Made by a program: the position numbers and the translations under genes | Notes under the pieces: generated by a model | The model's input: only the letters and a program-made list of their open reading frames with translations | Database searches by the model: none | Told to the model about the DNA's origin: nothing | Source: Rotaria sordida | Taxonomy: Eukaryota > Rotifera > Eurotatoria > Philodinida > Philodinidae | DNA length: 64,000 nt | NCBI GenBank assembly: GCA_905250125.1 | Contig: CAJNOL010000020.1 | Coordinates: 62,001-126,000 of the forward strand | Direction of reading: 5' to 3' | Shown here: one piece after another, positions 51,752 to 64,000 of the stretch | Layout: every line of letters begins with the position of its first letter | How positions within the stretch are numbered: position 1 is the stretch's first letter

Positions 51752-53269
51752 CTAGAAGAAAAACTATATCGATGCAGATAATATCAAATGCAATATAAGT
51801 GACTATGATAGTTATATCCAATAGTTGGTTACTTTAGTGAATATATTTTCGAGATTGTCAAGCTATGATTTAAATGAATAACCAATGAAATGAATAACTA
51901 CTATCTTTTTTTTCGTTCTTTTTTTTTTGTTATAGCAGATTTGCGTCAATGATTTTTGGTATCCATATGTATGTATATATGTTTTACGCTGACAAACCAT
52001 TCTCGTTTGTCTTCATGTCTTGTTCTTTCTGTTTTTTTTTCTTTGCTTCAATCATCGCATACCTTTCTATCTGCATATTTAATGAAATAATGTTTGTGCG
52101 ATATAAAGAAGAAAAAAAAGAGTGACATAGAAAAAAAGAGCATAAAAGTGATGCATAACAACGCTGACAGGCAATTGGGTTTTTTTTTAAATTGGCGCAA
52201 ATAGTAGATGAGACAAGTCTATACTCCGTATTTTTTTCTCTTATTTCATCGTTTTGCTTATAACGAATGTTTTTATTGAATTATTTTTTTGCCTTCCATT
52301 TCTTTGTGTATTGGTACATTGCTGATACCGGTTACCTTGTATTTGTTTTCTATTATTAATTATCATAAAAGTACAACAAGAAAGTAAAACATTGAATTTA
52401 CTATTAAAAATCATATAAGATAAAGTATGACGGTAAAAGTCATTTAAAAAAATCAATAAAACGACGTTAATTTGCTCGTTTTTATGTTTTTCTTTAATGT
52501 AAATAGAATCATTTTCATGACATACGGTAAAAACATTTAAAAACAATCATTTTATCCTCATTATGTAAAAGTGTACTGCATCGTATTGTTTTTTTTATCA
52601 AATGCTCAAATGTGTCATTCTAATCTTGATGAAAAAATTCCACAGACATAGAAGAAAGAAAGAACAATAGATGTTTATATTGTATAATGATAGAAAAAAA
52701 CAAAGGAAAACATTATATATAAATATTGTTTGTCCTTAATAATATATATTTTGTGATTGTAGAAACACTTTTAAAGCAAATAAACATCTAGAATATCCAT
52801 TTGAAGTAACATCAATATATATCATCTAATCAGATAATCCATATATATACTTGATTTGCGACCTACACAACTACCCACACACACATGCTCTTTTCAATAT
52901 CATTAGACAAGTATAATGTAAAAAAAACGTTACTTTGCGATTCAACATCATTCATTTGTATATAGTTGTTATTAAATATGCATAACAAAATTGATTTCAA
53001 TTGCACAAAAAACAAATACAGAGATATGCAATAGAACGAAAGAAAAAAGACTGTCTATGCAATTTTACTTCTTCTGCTATTTCATTTTCAAATGTCGGTC
53101 GAACAATCATTAACAAATAACGACATGTTTACTTTTAGATAAACTGGAAAGATCTAAGGTAGAAGTGTTTATACTAGAAAGCGAAGAAAAAATAGAAGGT
53201 CATTATCATACACATGATTTATTGCAATAGCAAATAGTTATACAGCAAAAAAATAAGTTTTGACAAGTT
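51752..53269. other. Intergenic region between HDAC8 and the TRPM gene
   Basis: An AATAAA signal on the minus strand (TTTATT at 53218-53223) lies about 50 nt past the HDAC8 stop. The rest is AT-rich with T and A runs and no supported gene. Confidence 0.55.
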
Positions 53270-54894
53270 TCATTGACAAATTTGACTTTTCATGATATCA
53301 ATTTGATTGCGTTCAATATAATCTAATAAACTATCTATATATTTTTGACTATTTTTATTTGTTCGATTTCCTGGCCATGTTTCAAGTGTAAAATCAGGAC
53401 CATAATATGAAAAATAATCATGTTCAGGTATATCATTATCAAGTGTTTCATTTAAACAAATACCAATAATCGATGTCCATAATCGAGCTGTATCTGCTAT
53501 GTTATAACCACCACCACCTAATAAAAGTGTTGGTTTATTTAAATTAATTATTTGTTCAATACATTTAATAATACATTTTGTTGTTAAATTAAATGATTTC
53601 ATTGGATCACCAAATAATGTATCAGCACCACATTGCACAACAAAAACTTCTGGTTGAAATGAAGAATTTATTTTTGGTAATAGACGCATGAATAATGAAA
53701 GATATTGATCATCATCAATACCATGATGAAGTGGTACATTTATATTAAAACCACGTCCCCATGTTTCACCTATTTCATCTAATCCTCCTGAATTTATTGG
53801 AAAAAATCCCGTTTCGTATTTATGTAACGAAACAATCAATACTTTTGACGAGCAATAAAATGCTTCTTGAAGACCTAGAAAAAAAAAAGAATGTAAAATG
53901 GAAGATAATCAAAAAAAACCGCAGTTGTCAATAAATATTTAGATCAATAATATGACATCAATTGCAGATTTAATCATATAATTGAAAAAAAAGACAACAG
54001 AAGACATGAATATACACAATTATTATACTTATAGGCAAACAGCAATATTATTTTGAATGCATCCTTCAAAATGATCTATGGATTAATTTAAAAATAATAT
54101 ATTCCTGATATAATTCTAGATGTCAATAGGATTTGTTTTATACATGTGACTCAAATATCTTTACATGATGTCTAAAATATACTATTGACAAACTTTATCG
54201 TTACTCCCACGTGCAATAAATTTTCACTATTTATATATGCTTACCATCTCCATGATGTAAATCTAAATCAATATAACATATTCGATCAAATGTTTTACGA
54301 AGTTCATTAATAGCCATAACAATATCATTTATATAACAAAATCCAGATGCTTCAGATCGTTCTAAATTTTATTTATGTGTAAAAATCTATTATTGTTAAT
54401 ATTCTAAAAATCTACTTGCATGATGCCAACCACCAAAAAAATTTATAGCAATATTATTATTTGAACGAGTTAGATATCTAGCAGCTGTTATCGATGCACC
54501 TCCAATCCATTTACCTGAATTAATAATAAATTTGAAATTTTTCTTTTTTTTAAAACAAAAAAAAAACCGTTCACTAACAAAATGAAGGTAATTGTTCAAA
54601 TGATGGACATTCATATCCTATCTTATAAAAATCCATTTGTTCTTTATATAATTGCTCATGATTAGGATCTATATTTGAAATGAAATTTAAAAAATCTAAA
54701 TAATCTCGATCATGTGCTGATGCAAGTTCATTATCAGTTGCTAATTGTGGTTGTATTGAATGAAAATGATTATGTTTATCAAGTTCATATGCTTGAATAA
54801 GTGCATCAACAAGATATGAACGATGACGAATTTTTTCAATATTATCAAGAGATTTATGAAGTTCCAATGATGTTATATAAATAACATCACGCAT
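53270..54894 (-). CDS. HDAC8: Histone deacetylase 8 (class I HDAC)
   Basis: Four exons splice in phase to 378 aa (human HDAC8 has 377): 54894-54579, 54514-54416, 54361-54245, 53874-53270. The active site is complete: His pair at 136-137 (GGWHHAK), zinc ligands D172 and H174 ([11 protein letters not shown]) and D262 ([11 protein letters not shown]), and the transition-state tyrosine Y301 (LGGGGYN). HDAC8 rather than HDAC1-3 is shown by the short C-terminus ending soon after [10 protein letters not shown], and by the N-terminal [20 protein letters not shown], which parallels the vertebrate HDAC8 start. The enzyme removes acyl groups from lysines of proteins such as histones and, in other animals, the cohesin subunit SMC3. 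The ATG lies only 28 bp beyond the ALG2 stop on the same strand. The interval is purine-rich and lacks a good acceptor, so this cistron may be read from the ALG2 transcript. Confidence 0.95.
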
Positions 54895-54922
54895 ATTTCT
54901 CCTTTTTTTTTGTTTTAAATGA

Positions 54923-57047
54923 TTATCTTAAAAAAAAACCAGCAATAACCAACAATAAAATAAAACAAATAACAATGATTAACAAAAAAAACAAATTTTT
55001 TTTTGAATTATTTTTTCTTATTAAAATTTCATTTATATGCTCATTAAGTTTTTTAGCAAATGGTTTAAATGAAAATTTTTCATTAACATGTCGTTTTCCT
55101 TCTTGACCCATTTGTTTTGATAAATTTTTATTATCAATAAATTCTTTCATACATTTAGCAAATGTTTCAATTAATGGTTCATCACATAAGAAACCTGTTT
55201 TATTATTAATTATTGTTTCTAATGGACCACCTGTTGCTGTTGCTATAACTGGTCGTTCAGCTTGCATAGCTTCAAGTGGAACGATACCAAAATGTTCAAA
55301 ACGTGGTGTATATAATATACAATGAGCTTTTGATAAATATTCACGTTTTTGTTCATCAGAAAACGATCGAACAAATGTTATTAATGATGAATCAAGATTT
55401 AATTCATTTGCTAATTGTACAAGTTCATTATAATATTCAACATTTTCACGTAAACGTTCATCATAACCACCAATTATATACAAATGTATTAGTTTTGAAT
55501 TTGAATTCAATAATGTACGAAGATATGCAAATGAATGTAATGCAAGTTTTAAATCTTTTTTTCTTTCAAAACGATTTATTGAAAGAAAATTTATTGAATT
55601 TTCATTTTCATTAGAATATGATGATACAATTTGATCAGGTATTGTTGGATAAAGAATATCTACTGGAATTTTTGATGAAATATATTTTTCAAAAATTGAT
55701 TGTGTATATGCACTATTCACTAGAATACGATCAGCAAGACATGTTGTATAAACCTAAATGAATGAATCAATAAATATTAGATAATCAGTGAAAATATTTC
55801 AATTAAATTGATAGAATATAATTTTATTTCTATTTTAGTCAACTTATATGAGATCTCATTAGAATCTAAAGAAATAAATATATTTAAAGATACACATGTT
55901 ATACTATTTATCAGTGTTTTATAAAGCGTGAAAATTGAGAACGCAATGTCTTTCCAAAGATTGAATTGACTCCCATGGAATTTATTGTTATTGTACGACA
56001 TACTGCGTGTCTGTACTATTGAAAATACGTGTTCGCCCTCCCGGAGTTTTCTATTGTTTATTCGAAAGAGAAAAATCTTGATAAAATACTGATGTTTATT
56101 TGATCACGATTCATTGCTTTTAGCATAAATGTATTTAAATAAGGCAAAAAAATAAGCCCAATTATTATTATTCACTCTTTATATAGTTATCGACTTACCG
56201 AATCACCATAATGATGTCCGTATAATGCATTTCTATTTAGAGACAAATATAACATAGATGATTAACACACACTTTAAGCACTTCATCTATATTTTATAAT
56301 ACATCATGACATTCTATTTATAACTAAACAATCAGCACTTCACCTGAGTTTTTTTAATAAGAGGCATGTTATAAATGATTAAGTAATCATACTAAACATG
56401 TTGTAATTTATACGAAAAACAAAAAAACTGAATAGTAGGCCTGACATATGCAACACTTGACAGAATGTATACATCTATTGAAATAATTTTCATAAATAAA
56501 TACTGTTATCGTTTAGTTATATCTCATCAACTATTCAGAATTTTTATTAGAAGAATAATTTTACTAAACAAAAAAAAAGAAAAGAAACCAAACTCACTTC
56601 AAAAACATCAATTGGCCATCGATATAATTTCTTTGCTAATGATTCTCTTTTTGTTAATAATTGATCTGGATAATGACAATAAAATAGAATTGGTTTTTCA
56701 GTTCTTTTTAAAACTGGTATACAAGCACTTATTTGATCACATAAAAAAATATCATATTGTTTTTCTTTTGATGCTATATAAACAACATATATAGCAAGAA
56801 GAATAAATCGAATATAAGCACATAAAGCATGAAATCTTCCAAATATATTTCTTGGAAACCATGAACATGCAACAAATACATTTAATTGTCCATTACGTGT
56901 TTCATCAAAACATCGTCGTTTATCATGAAAATTTGTATAAATATCAACATCATGTCCATAGAATTTCAATGCTAATGCTATATCAATAATTAAACGTTCA
57001 GCACCACCAATACCTAAATCTGGATGAAGTATTGCAATACGTGGCAT
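54923..57047 (-). CDS. ALG2: ALG2 alpha-1,3/1,6-mannosyltransferase
   Basis: Two exons (57047-56598 and 55753-54923) give 426 aa (human 416). The enzyme adds the second and third mannose to the lipid-linked oligosaccharide on the cytosolic face of the ER for N-glycosylation. The N-terminus HPDLGIGGAERLIID is the GT4 sugar-donor loop. CDQISACIPV and ILFYCHYPDQLLTKRES are ALG2 signatures. INRFERKKDLKLAL, GGYDERLRENVEYY and the EX7E motif in FEHFGIVPLEAM (phosphate/sugar binding) complete the GT4 domain. The last 25 residues (LLIIVICFILLLVIAGFFLR) form a membrane anchor. An upstream in-frame ATG exists at 57098, but a splice acceptor (CAAATTTTAG) ends 2 nt before the ATG at 57047, so I chose the latter. 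The 844-bp intron has no clear content. Confidence 0.95.
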
Positions 57048-57598
57048 ATCTAAAATTTGATTATTAGTAAATTCCTTTTTTTTTTTTTGGTTTTGCATTA
57101 ATAAATAAAATGATTATTAAATTTTATTATTTTCTGAGAAATAAGAATTACTTGAGAAAGGAAAAAGAAAAGAATGAAAAAGACATACATTATAATAATA
57201 CTGAAGATATGAAAAACACAAAAAAAAAAAAAAGAAAAAGAAAAAGAAGATTCATGACCAATGAAATACGGGAAAGGTCGTTGCATGTGAGAAAACTGTA
57301 CAAATAAATAGAATCACGTTGTGGTTAAACAGACAACAAAAATTGGTAAAAAAAAATACAACAAATAGATATACAATAAGAAGGAAACTGATTAAAAAAT
57401 TTATCTCAAGTATATTCATTAGGGAAAATGACAAAAAATAGATCTGCCTAAATAAATGCATTGTAGTAAAGTCAAATCCGATTAACAAAAGATACCATCG
57501 CCATCTGTTAACTAAAAGAAAATTAATTATTATTGTTGTTAAAAAATAATAAAATAATATCGAATAAAGTACCCACACGGTGAGTATAAAATAATGTT
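57048..57598. other. Intergenic region between ELKS/ERC and ALG2
   Basis: The 551 bp are AT-rich with an A/AG run at 57217-57250. No gene was found, but the stretch must hold the ERC 3' end and the ALG2 promoter or leader junction. Confidence 0.5.
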
Positions 57599-60500
57599 TC
57601 AAGAAGCGTTAACATCAACATCGACCTTTGAAAACACAAAAACAATAGAAAAAAAAATAACATAAAGCATCAATTTTTACAATAGCATAATGTTATAAAA
57701 CACACAAAAATAAGTTATATATTTCAAAGCTTACCGGTGAAAATGATACTAATTTTTCTTTTTCTTCATATTCTTCTTTAGAAGCCATATGATCTTGAAT
57801 TATTTTCATCCGAATTTCCGTCTAAATGTCAACAAAAAAAATTACAATTCTTTCTTCTTATTTTTATTTTAATGCATGACATCAATTTGAGATATGATAA
57901 ATATTCAATAATCATGTATCATGCTCAATCTAGGAAAATGTTGTATGATTTCAATATAATAACTGTCATCATTTTTTCATTTTTCTAATCATGAATGTAA
58001 CATTTAATGCGAAAGTAATCGGATAAATGTCAGTCTCTATTTCTCTTCAATAGAAGCTTACTGAAAGAAAACTTTTTTTATTAAAAGATCGAGAATTTTT
58101 TCTTCTTCTGAATTATATATAATTTAATTTTACCATACATTCGTCAAGAAAAATCATACGAGAAGAAGAAATACTCGCACAATGAATTTGCAATTTTTAT
58201 ATTGATGCATTGAATAGGCATTCCAAGAACAACAATTTATTATATATTGAACAAATATTTGAAAAATGGATGAACGAACATTTTATCAAGGATTTATTGT
58301 CTAATAAAACTTTTTAATCAAAAATAAAAACAATTGATGAAATCTATTAATAATCATTGTAGTATCAATCAGCGTAAATTAGTTACGTAACGGTCTATGA
58401 TTTACATGTTATTAGCTGAATATGATATTTCAGTTAATTGACATGACTTATTGAATAAATCAATATAAAAATTGCAAATTTGTTATACGAGTACTTATCT
58501 TTCTTTTTTATGTCATTTTCTTTATGAATGTATAACAAAAATTAAATTATAAACGGTTCGAAAGCGAGAAAAATTCTCTGTCTTCTAATAAAAAGATTTC
58601 TTTTAGCAGTCTTCTATCGAAGAGAAACAAGAATAGACATTTATCCAATTAGTTTTGCGTCATATATTATTTCTTACGAGTTCTTTAAGTTGATTATGTA
58701 ATTGTTGTTTTTCTGTATTTAATCTTTCAATCATATTTGCCCGATTTGATGCACCATTACTTGTACGATCCATTTCTAAATCAGCTATTCGAGAATCTTT
58801 TTCACTTAATTCACCTAAGATTTTTTCTTGTCTAAAGAAAAATAACAATGTTTCATTAGTTAATATAGCTATAAAAAAGCGAACATACTGTGAAATAAAA
58901 GCATTATCAAGATGTTTTATTTGTTCTTCAAGTCTTTGTTCATATTGACGTTTACGTTCATTTAATTCAAATTGTAATTGTGAAAGTATTTGAGATTGTT
59001 CATTATTTTCATTACGTAAATGTTCAATTTCATGTTGTAGAGTTTTTATCTAAATAAGAAAATACAACATGAATGTAATCCTTATTTTTTTTGTTTGTTT
59101 TTATTTATATTGAATATAGAAAAAAAGTGTAAAAAAACAAACCTGTTTTTCTAAATTTTCAACTTTTCGTTTTTGTTGTGTCATTGCATATTCACGTTCA
59201 GTTGTTATTTGCAAACTTTCTCTTACAACTTGTTCAAGTTCTTCAATACGTTGTTGTTTTTTATTTAATATTAGTTCATATTGTTGTTCTTGTTCGGTTT
59301 GATCATTAGTTGTTGATAATGGTAAATTTTTTTGTTGTTCAAGTTCTTGTTGCATCCATTCAATTTCTCGTTTCATTTCTGTACGTTCAAGTTCATATGA
59401 TGTTAAACGATCTTGTAATGCACGATTTTCATATTCTAATTTCGTTGTATCACCTGAATCAATTTTAACTTGTTTTAAATTTATTATTTGTTGTTCAAGA
59501 GTTTGAATATGTGTTTCACGACGTTGTAAAAGAGATTTAGCATTATTTATTTGTTCATTTAATTCGATTATATGATTCTAAATAAATTGAATAAAATATT
59601 TTTTGTTTAGCAGCTTCCAGGACTTATTTGGACTTGAGGATATGACTGTTAGAACTCGTCCAATTGGTCTCAGATCTGGATCGGAAGGGTTCTAGTGAGT
59701 GTGAGTATTTTGTATAATAAACTTGCTAGAAAGAATAATATATTCAGAATAGATCCGATAGGATATAGTTATTCAGTATTATATGGTAGAATTTTTAATA
59801 GGAATCTTTTTATGATATATTAATCGAAAGAAAATCCTATGTAACAAAAAAAAAGAGTGAACTGCATAAGGATTGAAACCTTTCATGTATGAACTGAGAA
59901 GCCATCGCTTGAACAACTGAGCCATCGAGTGTTATTAATCAATTGTAAAAATTTTAGAACAATTATTATTGATATAAATCGTTCCCTTGAGAGATTAATG
60001 CACGTGAGAGAGCTAGGAGCAGGAGAATATCAATAAAGATTTATATATCTAGAACAGATCTTCTAGCAGAAAAATGATCTACTGAGCAATTATTTGATGT
60101 TAAGGAGTTTGTATGACAATCCCTGTGGATACTATGATGTTTTGAGAATAAGTTCATTGAAAAAAAATTAATCCAACGATAAATTAATTAATATTCAGAT
60201 GTATTTAGATAAATCTTATAAAAGACATCATGCTTTCATAATTTACGATATAGAAAAAAAAAATTTCGAAACGTTAAAAAGATACAATAAATTCGAAAAA
60301 AATAGTTCTAGTCTTCTCTCTACTTTGGGTGCTAATTATCATTTAATTTTCAAAATAGTCTTATTTTATACAGAAAATATTTTTCTTCAATATGTGACAG
60401 TTGAATATTTCTTCATTTTTTTTTCTTTCCCTAAGAAATATTTGCCTGTAGAATCGAAAGCTGAAAGTCTCGTATATATATCTAACAGAAACATATACTG

Positions 60501-63500
60501 ATAAAAAATGCTTCAATTTTTTTGTTTGTAAAATATTGAAGTAATCCAGATAATTATACTAATTAATATGTCTCAAAAATACTTCATAAATTGTAATAGC
60601 CAAAACGAAAGTTATGATTTATATTATTTACTAATCAAGCATATGCTAGTTCGAAATGCCTTGCTGCTATAATAGCGTAAATGTCATGTTTAATATCTTT
60701 TTTCCTTGGAGATTAATATAGAACATGAATGGAATCAATCATTTTAGCTTCAAATTTGTTCATGTCTACTGTGAATGCAATAATGACTGTTTTCCAAATG
60801 CTAAGAAAAAAAAATATATCGACTTCTAAGAAGGAAATCATAATTAGATATGACACAGTTTTATTTCCATTAATGAAATTAATATTAAACATTTGATTTC
60901 TAAATATTTGATAAAATGCAGATGATCAATTTCTTTCTTTTTTATTCTTTCATACGAATCCAGATTATTCAACTATGTCATATATCTTAGTTAATAGGTT
61001 GATGACTGCATTATATCAACTAATGTCATTTGTACAATAGACATTAGTTAAAATGAATCTGTCACACACACATCTTCTTGATTAGATAAAATCAAGTATT
61101 GAATAATCGTATCTCACATGAGATGAATTGATCATCAAATGTTTGATTTATTCTTGTAAATCATTAATTATATGATTAAATCTGTCACATATCTTTAAGA
61201 ATATTCATAGATACGAACGGAAGAATTATAATTCAATTGTAATTGAAACTCTTTGTAATGTCATATTTGAGTACAAGTCTGTTTTTTTTTTCAATTTTTA
61301 AAAAAATACTTAAATGATTGCAGATTCTATTTTAAATATTTCTTGGGCAGAAGAAAAAAAATCATTTTAAAATATCTGATGCAGGGGCGTGACATCCCAT
61401 CTTCCGCCACTTAACACTCCTTTTTCTTAAAATTCAATTATTCTGTTTCCTGTGCTGAGTTATACTTCTGATTTGATAAAATGAAATAAAATTTACCTGT
61501 CCTTCATAATAATCTTTTTCTTTTTGTTCAAGTTTTAATCTTGTATCATTTAGAGTTTTTTGTAATTGTTCAATTTCTTCTTGATGTTCAATATCTAATG
61601 TATGTTTTTGTTCTCGTAATTTTTCAATTAAACGTTCTTTTTCTGCAACTGTTGTTTCAAGATTTGATACAAGTGTATTTGTTGTTATTGATGTTTGTTG
61701 TTGAACATTCATTGTTGAAGCTGTTGTTGTTACAGCTGTTAATTTTGCACGTGCTAATGCTATTTGTGTTGATTTATCACGTAATTGTTCTTCAAGATTT
61801 TCAATTTTTCTATTTAGTACATTTATTTTTCTATCACGAATATCTAATTGTTGTTTAGATTCTTGTAAATCATATTCACATTGTTGACGATCAAGACGTG
61901 TTGATTGAATTTTTGAATTTTTCTTTTCAATAATTGAATCTTTTTCTTTAAGTCTTGTACGAAGATCATTTATCTAAATAAAATAAATATTCAAAATAAA
62001 TCTATTTAAAAAAAAAAAGAAACTCAAATGAATACTTCTGATTGTATCATATTAACTTGTTGATCTTTGATTAAAATTGATTCTTTAAGTATACTAATAT
62101 AATGTTGTAAATCTTTTTCTTTACTTTCATATGTATCAACTTTAGCTTTAAGTGTAACACATTCATTTTCTTTTGAATGTAAATCATTAATACGTTGTTC
62201 TAATTTATCTTTAATATCTTGATATTGTTTTTGTAATATTGTATTTGTATCAATGGACGGTTGTTCTGGAATGGAAAATGTTGATGGAATAGATGTTAAT
62301 TCATAATGTAGATTATGACGAGATTTTTCAAGTTCATCACGCATTTGTTTTAATTGATGTTCAAGAGATTGAATATAAGTATCCTAAAAAAAAAATTTTT
62401 TAAACAAAAAATAAAGAATATATAATTTTATTTATTTAAGATAATGAAGTAATTGGATACTTATAATATCCATAAAAAAAAAAAGAAAATCTTAACCAGA
62501 GAAAGATAAAAGTAATCGGGATAAATTTTTTTTTTAGATATTAAATTATATCTTCATCTTTCTGAGAAGGTGTGAATGTGGGTGTAAGCGCAAGTTGCCT
62601 TTTCGCTGTTACAATTACACACATATCTCTCAGAAAGGTGAGAGTATAGTTCATGGATACAATATCTTTTTTATAGAAGGTCTTGGAATATTAATAAAAT
62701 GGAGTATCAAAACTTTTTTTTTTAGAATAGCTAATGCTAATATTATTAGCACTTAATTCCTGTATAATCTCACTTGTTTAACACGTTTTTGATGGTCATT
62801 AATTAATAATTGATATCGACATGATTCATCTTTTCTTAATGTTCGTTCTTTTTTTAATTCTGGACTCCAAAATGTTTTAATACTTTTCATAGTTGCATTT
62901 AATTGTTCTTTTGTTAATTTTAATTCATGTTCTAATTGTTCAACATAAGAAATATTTTGATCATAATCATAATAATTAATTTGATTAGGAATAATATTTT
63001 CTGATGGATAAAATGATGAATTTGTTGTTGATGATCGATTCATATATTCATGATTTATGTGACGACATAGAAGATCAGCACTACCATGACGTTGATGATT
63101 TTGTCGATTTAATAAACGACGAGATTGATGTTGATCAGATAAATATTTATCATCTTCAGAATAAAAAATATTTTCACCTGTTGATTGAGATACTGCACGT
63201 TTTGTTGGAAACGATTCTATCGGTGGAGGAGGTGCTGGTGCTTTTTTTGGTGTTAAAGATATTTTAGGTTTAATTTCATCTTCTGGTTCATTTTTTAAAG
63301 ATTCATGTGTCACTGAAATCTATCAAAGTAGAAAAGAAAAAAAAACACAGATAATCATTTTTCTATTTTATTCTAAAATTGATTTATTAAAAACCTGTTG
63401 TGATTGACTTGATACTGTTGATTTTGATAATGATGATGAACTACTCGATGGAAGCGATTCACATTGAATAAATGTTGTTGCTGTTGTTGATTCATCGTGT

Positions 63501-63884
63501 TGATTAGTTGTTGATGATATCGGTGAATTAGATGTTGGATTATCTAACGTAAGTAATGGAGTTGAACTAAGATCGCCTAAATCAAAAATAAAAAAAAAAT
63601 AACAAATCAAATAAAAAAAAAATAAATTTGTTTATTTTACCAAGACTATTTGAAGTACAAACAGGTAAAAGTGTATTATTATTATTATTCTCAAGTTGAA
63701 TAACGCTTGATATTGAATTATTAGATATTGATGGAATAACGATCGAATCTTTTCTAGTTGATGTTATTGTTGGTGTATCAACAACAACAAGTGGAATATT
63801 TATTTGATCATTCTTTCTATTATTTGAATTAACATTTGTATCTTCATATTGAGAAGATAAATCGGTTAAAAGAGTCTCCATCAT
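57599..63884 (-). CDS. ERC1: ELKS/RAB6-interacting/CAST (ERC) family scaffold
   Basis: Ten exons splice in phase to 886 aa: 63884-63641, 63576-63395, 63319-62774, 62383-62036, 61973-61497, 59577-59143, 59049-58889, 58831-58678, 57821-57735, 57625-57599. Residues 1-270 are Ser/Thr/Asn-rich and disordered with a PPPP patch. SIKTFWSPELKKER at about 288-301 is the family signature (nearly identical in vertebrate ERC1/ERC2 and Drosophila Bruchpilot). From there to about 870 the protein is coiled coil. Near the end LGELSEKDSRIADLE..KQQLHNQLKELTEIRMKI matches the conserved segment of ERC proteins. ERC proteins organise presynaptic active zones and Rab6 vesicle capture at the cortex. The last exon codes only for VDVDVNAS, and the PDZ-binding IWA end of CAST is absent. 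A strong acceptor (TTTTTTCTTTTCAG) lies 86 nt upstream of the ATG, so a leader exon or trans-splicing is likely. Intron 5 is 1.9 kb. Confidence 0.9.
59861..59931 (-). repeat. tRNA-like segment in ERC intron 5
   Basis: Read on the minus strand, TGGCTCAGTTGTTCAAGC (A-box-like) is followed by a weak anticodon-type hairpin and by AAAGGTTTCAATCCTTA, a T-arm with four of five pairs and a B-box. The acceptor ends do not pair. It is a tRNA pseudogene or SINE head. Confidence 0.5.
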
Positions 63885-64000
63885 GGCATCTTTCTTTTTT
63901 CCTGATAACTTTAAATGATCAAAAAATCTAAGCTGATGGAATTAAGTATTACTTCCGTTTTCAGCGATAGCTGAAAAGAAAAAAGCGATTATTATTTTTT

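Noticed and set aside
55276-55614. 112-codon plus-strand ORF, and similar ones at 61541-61858 and 63004-63267
   Set aside because: They are antisense shadows of ALG2 and ERC coding exons with monotonous Leu/Val/His-rich translations.
57048-57098. In-frame upstream ATG of ALG2 (57098)
   Set aside because: It would add a Lys/Gln/Asn-rich low-complexity start, and a splice acceptor lies between it and the chosen ATG.

Overview
The window is nuclear DNA of a small-genome invertebrate animal. A bdelloid rotifer (Rotaria/Adineta/Philodina-like) is my best reading. The DNA is very AT-rich. Most introns are 45-65 nt with GT..AG ends. The genes encode animal-specific proteins: TRPM channel, ELKS/CAST, carboxypeptidase E, HDAC8, ALG2 and CEP70. 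The single-exon F-box gene has the look of a family expanded in bdelloids. The organism call is an inference from style, not from a marker gene.

Left part (0-25 kb). A single-exon F-box gene lies on the minus strand (570-1835). A short Ser-rich protein of unknown function is on the plus strand (5034-5969). A 1.55-kb TIR element packed with ACCGCGGT words at both ends follows (7590-9144), then about 6 kb of gene-poor DNA with traces of a decayed gene. CEP70 is a 12-exon centrosome gene on the plus strand (15783-21134). One of its introns holds an apparently intact 100-codon ORF on the opposite strand.

Right part (25-64 kb). Seven consecutive genes are all on the minus strand. Listed by falling coordinate, which is the order of transcription, they are: ELKS/ERC active-zone scaffold (63884-57599), ALG2 mannosyltransferase (57047-54923), HDAC8 (54894-53270), a TRPM2-type channel with a C-terminal NUDT9-H domain (51751-40516, 32 exons, 1734 aa), carboxypeptidase E-like prohormone processing enzyme (36453-33461), an LRR-like single-pass membrane protein (31259-28923) and a zinc-binding-motif protein of unknown function (27028-25330). 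I reconstructed exon by exon and checked that splice phases close across every intron.

Six long imperfect palindromes (fold-back elements, about 290-660 bp) are present. Five sit inside introns of the TRPM, carboxypeptidase and zinc-motif genes. Two tRNA-like segments are also visible.

The most notable points are: a TRPM2-like channel whose Nudix box has lost its catalytic glutamates; ALG2 and HDAC8 separated by only 28 bp; splice-acceptor signals 0-10 nt before several start codons, as expected for spliced-leader trans-splicing; the CG-word element at 7.6-9.1 kb; and the nested antisense ORF in CEP70. No CRISPR array, rRNA, intact tRNA or virus gene was found.
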